From: Fusobacterium sp. | GTDB taxonomy: Bacteria > Fusobacteriota > Fusobacteriia > Fusobacteriales > Fusobacteriaceae | Assembly (NCBI GenBank): GCA_030527385.1 | Contig: JAUNAY010000035.1 | Span: 261-10,945 of the forward strand | Direction of reading: 5' to 3' | Length of the DNA stretch: 10,685 nucleotides | Shown: positions 6,783 to 10,685 of the stretch, piece by piece | How the letters are laid out: each line of letters starts with the position of its first letter | Numbering within the stretch: the stretch's first letter is position 1 | Notes under the pieces: generated by a model | What the model saw: only the letters and a program-made list of their open reading frames with translations | The model's database searches: none | Told to the model about the DNA's origin: nothing | Position numbers and translations under genes: made by a program

Positions 6783-7340
6783 CTATTCTTCAGAGATCAC
6801 TTCCTCTAATGCTTTATTAAACTCCTCTTTAGAAATTCCATATCTATTAAGTCTTGATAAAAATTGTTTACCGTTAGAGTAACCTATCCCAAGTTTTCCT
6901 CCAACTTTTTCACGTCTTATACTAGCTTCACTGTTTCCTACAAGTCCACACTCCATTAGATATCCCATATTAAAAGTCTCTGTAATATTATCTATTACAC
7001 TGCATCTAGCTTTTTCTAAAGCATTGATTATAGCTTCTGGAGAAGCATTTTCTACTCCGATATCTCCATCTTTTGTTCCTTCAATTCTTCTTATGTAGGC
7101 GTCTTTAGCTTCTGGGAAAAATTTATGAATATATTTTCTTATCTCCTCTCCTGCGTGGTCAGGATCAGTCAATATAATTATTCCTCTATTTTGATTAGCT
7201 ACTTTTATTTTTTCAATAGTTCCAGCTTTTCTAACAGCAAAACCATTAACTTGAATAATTTCTGCATCAACAGCAGCTTTTACTGCTGAAATATCATCTC
7301 TTCCCTCAACTACTATTATCTCTTTTATTTTCTTTTTCAT
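6783..7340 (-). CDS. rnmV: Ribonuclease M5 (5S rRNA maturase)
   Basis: Toprim-domain endonuclease that trims 5S rRNA precursors at both ends of the mature molecule in the cytoplasm. The product has 185 residues from the ATG at 7340. The Toprim glutamate lies in VVEGRDD (10-16), and the metal-binding DxD is Asp59/Asp61 in TDPDHAGE (58-65). GIGVENASPEAI (94-105) and the C-terminal LGIGYSNGKQFLSRLNRYGI (150-169) are family hallmarks shared with B. subtilis RnmV. The start is uncertain. An ATG at 7361 would add MRGKVNK but has no clear ribosome site; the ATG at 7340 matches the family N-terminus (MKIKEIIVVEGRDD in B. subtilis) and has AGAGG 13 bases upstream, which is a long spacing. The gene is transcribed divergently from ppx, and no strong terminator was found after its TAG stop. 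No 5S gene or ksgA neighbour is in the window. Confidence 0.95.
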   Translation of the reverse strand: MKKKIKEIIVVEGRDDISAVKAAVDAEIIQVNGFAVRKAGTIEKIKVANQNRGIIILTDPDHAGEEIRKYIHKFFPEAKDAYIRRIEGTKDGDIGVENASPEAIINALEKARCSVIDNITETFNMGYLMECGLVGNSEASIRREKVGGKLGIGYSNGKQFLSRLNRYGISKEEFNKALEEVISEE

Positions 7341-7388
7341 CTTATTAACTTTACCTCTCATTAAATCTAATTTATTTTTTACCCTATT

Positions 7389-7417
7389 ATTGTATCAGAA
7401 ATTCTATAAAAAACCAA
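7389..7417 (-). promoter_or_regulatory. Extended -10 promoter of rnmV
   Basis: On the minus strand, TTGGTT (7417-7412) is 17 bases from TACAAT (7394-7389). The -10 is preceded by TGA, which gives a TGN extended -10. Transcription would start near 7382, about 20 bases before the ATG at 7361 or 41 before the ATG at 7340. The latter spacing better accommodates a normal leader. Confidence 0.7.
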
Positions 7418-7504
7418 TTACTTTTAAATTTTATTTTACATTTTTTTAACTTTTATTTAACTTGTAATTTACTTAAATTTTATAAAAAATTCATATAGTA
7501 GTTT

Positions 7505-7510
7505 TATAAT
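7505..7510 (+). promoter_or_regulatory. Candidate -10 element of the ppx-ppk operon
   Basis: A perfect TATAAT lies 31 bases before the ppx ATG, in the 179-200 base divergent region shared with rnmV. No convincing -35 hexamer is found 16-19 bases upstream; that segment is only A/T-rich. The promoter may depend on an activator or on AT-rich upstream contacts. The call rests on position and the -10 hexamer alone. Confidence 0.35.
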
Positions 7511-7540
7511 GATTTAATCAAAGGTTATGGGAGGATTAAT

Positions 7541-8722
7541 ATGATTTACGGAGTAATAGACTTAGGATCTAATACGATTAGGCTTTCTGTTTTTAAGTAT
7601 CAAAATAACAGAATAAAATTAGTACAAAATAAAAAAGCAATAGTTGGTTTAGCATCGTGCATTAAAAATGGTGGACTTACAGAGGAGGGAGTAATTAAAA
7701 CTTGCAATGTTTTAAATCTCTATAAGACTCTTTTAGCAGAACAAGGAATAAAGGAGTTTTCTATTTTTGCCACAGCTTCACTTAGAAATATTAACAATAA
7801 AGATGCTGTTTTAAGTCAAATTAAAGAAAAAACAGGACTAGTTCCAGAAGTTCTTTTTGGAGATGAAGAAGCAAGACTTGATTTTATAGGAGTAAAAAAC
7901 TCTTGTGAATTAAATAGAGGAATATTAGTTGATATCGGTGGAGGAAGTACAGAGATAGTTTTATTTGAAAATGGAGAGATTAAAAGATTGACAAGTGTTC
8001 CCATTGGTGCTTTGAATTTGCAAACAAAAGTTGTTAAAGGTGTAATTCCTACTGAAAAAGAGATTAAAAGAATGAAAAAAGTTTTAAATAAAACTTTAGA
8101 TGAGCTAAAATGGGATTTTGAAAATGATTATGAGATGATGTACGCTATTGGAGGAAGTTCAAGAGCTGCTCTTGAGATAGCTAAAGAATTATTCGAAATT
8201 CCACAAACAGAACTTTCATTTACCAAATCAAATTTAAAAGCTATTTTAGGAAAAATAAAAAGCGTTGATCCTGCAGATTATAAAAAAGTATATAAAATTG
8301 TTCCTGAACGTATCTTCTCACTTGCTGGTGGAATTGTTATTTTAAATGAAATCTTAAATAGATTTGGTTGTAAAATTATAACTATTAGCAAAAATGGTAT
8401 TAGAGAGGGATATTTTATTGATAGAGTTATAAGTGAGCTTAAAGAGGAAAAAACTTCAGAAGAAATTGTTGAAAAAACTGAAAATACTGCTGAAAATATT
8501 GAAGAGATAAAAGAGAATATTGAAAGAGAAGTAGAGAAGGAAGTAGAAGAAAGAGTCGAAAAGATAGAGGAGATTAAACAAGAGTTAGAGCAAGAGATTG
8601 AAAAGAATTTAAAAGAAGAAATAAAAGAGGAATTAGAAGATATAAAAAAAGATAAGAAAGATTTTAAAGCCAAAGAGATCAAAGGATCAAAAGAGGTTAA
8701 AAATGACAAAAAACAAAAATAA
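7541..8722 (+). CDS. ppx: Exopolyphosphatase of the Ppx/GppA family with a long Glu/Lys-rich C-terminal tail
   Basis: Removes terminal phosphates from polyphosphate; some family members also act on (p)ppGpp. The ASKHA-fold core comprises about residues 1-300. It contains the phosphate-1 loop DLGSNTIRL (7-15), the catalytic Glu region GDEEARLDFIGV (107-118), DIGGGSTE (131-138), AIGGSSRA (202-209), and the adenosine-like motif RIFSLAGGIVIL (257-268). Short Ppx proteins end near here, but this one continues for about 90 residues (302-393). That extension is almost entirely Glu, Lys, Ile and Asn, predicted helical or coiled coil, with a net-positive Lys-rich end (370-393). A GGGAGG Shine-Dalgarno at 7529-7534 supports the ATG. 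The last 20 bases overlap ppk in another frame. Identification as Ppx rather than GppA follows from the ppk neighbour and core size. Confidence 0.93.
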   Translation: MIYGVIDLGSNTIRLSVFKYQNNRIKLVQNKKAIVGLASCIKNGGLTEEGVIKTCNVLNLYKTLLAEQGIKEFSIFATASLRNINNKDAVLSQIKEKTGLVPEVLFGDEEARLDFIGVKNSCELNRGILVDIGGGSTEIVLFENGEIKRLTSVPIGALNLQTKVVKGVIPTEKEIKRMKKVLNKTLDELKWDFENDYEMMYAIGGSSRAALEIAKELFEIPQTELSFTKSNLKAILGKIKSVDPADYKKVYKIVPERIFSLAGGIVILNEILNRFGCKIITISKNGIREGYFIDRVISELKEEKTSEEIVEKTENTAENIEEIKENIEREVEKEVEERVEKIEEIKQELEQEIEKNLKEEIKEELEDIKKDKKDFKAKEIKGSKEVKNDKKQK

Positions 8723-10685
8723 AGCTGACTGTATTGATAATCGTGAACTTTCGTGGCTAAAATTTAATGAAAGAGTTTTAGAAGAGGCTGATTGTGAAAC
8801 TACTCCACTTCTTGAAAGACTAAAATTTATCTCAATTTTTACTACAAATCTTGATGAATTTTTTATGGTAAGAGTTGGAACTTTAAATGATTATATGAAA
8901 TATATTCCAAACTATGTTGATGATAAAACTGGAATGTCTGCTAAAGAACAATTAAATGAGATTTATAAAAGTTCTGAAACTTTATATAAACTTCGTGATT
9001 ATATATTTAAAAAGGTATCCAATTCACTTAATGAACATAATATTACATTTGAAAAAATGAATTCACTTGATGAGAATAAAATAAAAAAATTGGAAAAGTA
9101 TTTTAAAAGAAATATTTTGCCTTTGCTTTCACCACAAATAATTGATGTATGGCACCCATTTCCATTTATTCAAAATAAAAAATTGAATATTGTTGTGCAT
9201 TTAGAAAATAAGAAAAATAAGGTAATAGGAATAATTCCAGTACCTGATAATCTAAATAGAATAATAGTTCTTGATAAAGAACACGGAAAATATCTGCTAC
9301 TTGAAGATGTAATCTTGTATTTTGCTCAAAATATATTTTCTATGTATAAATTTTTAGATAGTACTATTATGTGTGTTACAAGAAATGCTGATATAGATAC
9401 AGATTTAGAAATTTATGATAGTTCAATAGATTATAGACAACATATGAAAAAACTTATTAAAAATCGTTCAAAACTTGCACCTGTAAGAATTGAGATGCAA
9501 AAGAAAATGAGTAGAGACTTTAACAAATATTTTATGGAAAAACTTAATTTAAAACAGGATCAGTTTTTTATATCTGAAACTCCTCTTGATATGACTTATT
9601 GTTTTGGACTAGAAAATCTTATTTCAGAAAATTTAAAAGCTAAGTTGTCATACAAGCCCTTTGCTCCTGTACAAACAATCAATAGTGAGCATATGATTGA
9701 AGAGGTATTTAAAGAGGATAGATTGTTACATTTCCCATTTGAAAGTATGAAACCTTTTTTAGATCTTATAAAAGAAGCTTCATATCACCCTAAGGTTAGA
9801 TCTATCAAGATGACACTGTACCGTATTTCAAAAGATTCTAAACTTGCCAACTACCTTATAAATGCTGCTGAAAACGGTAAAGAAGTGACAGTCTTGATGG
9901 AACTTAGGGCAAGATTTGATGAAGAGAACAATATTGAATGGGCTCAAAAACTTGAAGAAGCAGGGTGCAAAGTTATATATGGAACAGACGGCTTTAAAGT
10001 TCATTCTAAAATATGTTTAATCACTTATCAAGATGATGAAGAGTTTAAATATATAACTCAAGTTGGAACAGGAAATTATAACGAAAAAACAGCTAAGATA
10101 TATACCGATTTGTCTTTTATGACATCTAATGAAGAGATAGGAGTAGACGCTGATAAGTTCTTTAAAAATATGTCTATTGGAAATCTTGGCGGGGTATACA
10201 AAAAACTTTGGGTTGCTCCTGTTGGATTCAAACAAAATATAATAGCAAATATTGAAAGAGAAATAGAAAAGTGTAAGAATGGAGAAGAGGGAGTTGTAAC
10301 TATAAAATGTAACTCTTTTACAGATAAAGATATTATTGAAAAACTTTTAAAAGCATCTCAAGCTGGTGTTAAAGTTACTCTTATAATTAGGGGTATATGT
10401 TGTTTAATCCCAGAAATATCTGGAGTTTCTGAAAATATAAGAGTCATTAGTATAGTAGGACGTTTTCTAGAACATTCAAGAATCTATGCTTTTGGAACTA
10501 AAGAGGATAGAAGAATTTATATTTCTTCAGGAGATATGATGACACGTAACACGGAACATAGAGTTGAAATATCTTGTCCTATTCAATCACCAAAGATTAT
10601 GGAAAAAATTGAACATATATTGGATACAATTATTCACGATAATGTAAAAGCTAGAATTTTAAAAAGTGATAAAAAATATTTAAAA
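8703..10685 (+). CDS. ppk: Polyphosphate kinase 1, 3'-truncated by window edge
   Basis: Reversibly makes polyphosphate from ATP. 661 codons are present without a stop; PPK1 usually has about 690-700 residues, so only the extreme C-terminus is missing. The N-domain begins NRELSWLKFNERVLEEA (13-29) and continues to FTTNLDEFFMVRVG (46-59). TRNADIDTDLE lies in the head domain. The two phospholipase-D-like C domains contain SIKMTLYRISKDSK and MELRARFDEENN (the Mg-binding arginines Arg375 and Arg405 of E. coli), the phosphorylated-histidine motif KVHSK with His434 (E. coli His435), GTGNYNEKTAKIYTD, and LEHSRIYAF with His591 (E. coli His592). Gln453 replaces the residue corresponding to E. coli His454. 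The ATG at 8703 lies inside the end of ppx, 6 bases after AAGAGG (8691-8696), so translation is probably coupled with ppx. Confidence 0.96.
   Translation, partial: MTKNKNKADCIDNRELSWLKFNERVLEEADCETTPLLERLKFISIFTTNLDEFFMVRVGTLNDYMKYIPNYVDDKTGMSAKEQLNEIYKSSETLYKLRDYIFKKVSNSLNEHNITFEKMNSLDENKIKKLEKYFKRNILPLLSPQIIDVWHPFPFIQNKKLNIVVHLENKKNKVIGIIPVPDNLNRIIVLDKEHGKYLLLEDVILYFAQNIFSMYKFLDSTIMCVTRNADIDTDLEIYDSSIDYRQHMKKLIKNRSKLAPVRIEMQKKMSRDFNKYFMEKLNLKQDQFFISETPLDMTYCFGLENLISENLKAKLSYKPFAPVQTINSEHMIEEVFKEDRLLHFPFESMKPFLDLIKEASYHPKVRSIKMTLYRISKDSKLANYLINAAENGKEVTVLMELRARFDEENNIEWAQKLEEAGCKVIYGTDGFKVHSKICLITYQDDEEFKYITQVGTGNYNEKTAKIYTDLSFMTSNEEIGVDADKFFKNMSIGNLGGVYKKLWVAPVGFKQNIIANIEREIEKCKNGEEGVVTIKCNSFTDKDIIEKLLKASQAGVKVTLIIRGICCLIPEISGVSENIRVISIVGRFLEHSRIYAFGTKEDRRIYISSGDMMTRNTEHRVEISCPIQSPKIMEKIEHILDTIIHDNVKARILKSDKKYLK

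Noticed and set aside
7341..7361. Upstream ATG giving a 192-residue RNase M5
   Set aside because: It is possible, but it has no clear ribosome site and extends past the usual family N-terminus. Kept only as an alternative start.
8278..8709. 143-residue Ser/Phe/Ile-rich reading frame on the minus strand
   Set aside because: It is the antisense shadow of the GA-rich ppx tail. Its low-complexity composition follows from the purine-rich coding strand, and no ribosome site or family motif is seen.
10017..10235. 72-residue minus-strand frame inside ppk
   Set aside because: It lies antisense to the conserved catalytic GTGNYN region of PPK1; a shadow frame.
1..10685. Mobile element, prophage, CRISPR or defence island
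   Set aside because: No transposase, integrase, spaced direct repeats or defence genes were seen. All genes are conserved metabolic or housekeeping genes with uniform base composition.

Overview
The window is about 70% A+T, densely coded, and carries only bacterial housekeeping and metabolic genes. The low G+C, an oxygen-sensitive enzyme set (radical-SAM biotin synthase, exported fumarate-reductase-type flavoprotein), RNase M5 and strong purine-rich Shine-Dalgarno sites suggest an anaerobic Fusobacterium-like organism. A low-GC clostridium cannot be excluded from this sequence alone. I see no mobile element, CRISPR array, rRNA or tRNA gene, and no gap between genes longer than about 200 bases.

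Layout. (1) Positions 1-1946, plus strand: an elongation factor G paralogue, cut at its N-terminus by the window edge and closed by a strong intrinsic terminator. (2) Positions 2137-5162, plus strand: a compact biotin operon, bioB-bioD-bioA, whose genes overlap by 14 and 8 bases. It ends at a hairpin that can terminate transcription from both directions. (3) Positions 5214-6620, minus strand: a Sec-exported, FAD-only fumarate-reductase-like protein with its own near-consensus promoter. (4) Positions 6783-7340, minus strand: rnmV, the 5S rRNA maturase RNase M5, with its own extended -10 promoter. (5) Positions 7541 to the right edge, plus strand and divergent from rnmV: ppx and ppk, overlapping by 20 bases. 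The ppk gene runs off the window with about 95% of its length present.

How the genes work together. BioA, BioD and BioB catalyse the last three steps of biotin synthesis (KAPA to DAPA to dethiobiotin to biotin). No bioF or pimelate-branch gene is present here. PPK and PPX make and degrade polyphosphate and are probably translationally coupled. The other genes look like independent transcription units.

Most notable observations. The tetranucleotide CATG is absent from all 10,685 bases, and His codons switch to CAC whenever the next base is G. PPK1 has Gln where E. coli has His454. BioB lacks one of the classical [2Fe-2S] cysteines, as expected for the anaerobe-type enzyme. PPX carries an unusual Glu/Lys-rich tail of about 90 residues. 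The two terminators flanking the biotin operon share the same TGCACCC/GGGTGCA stem.
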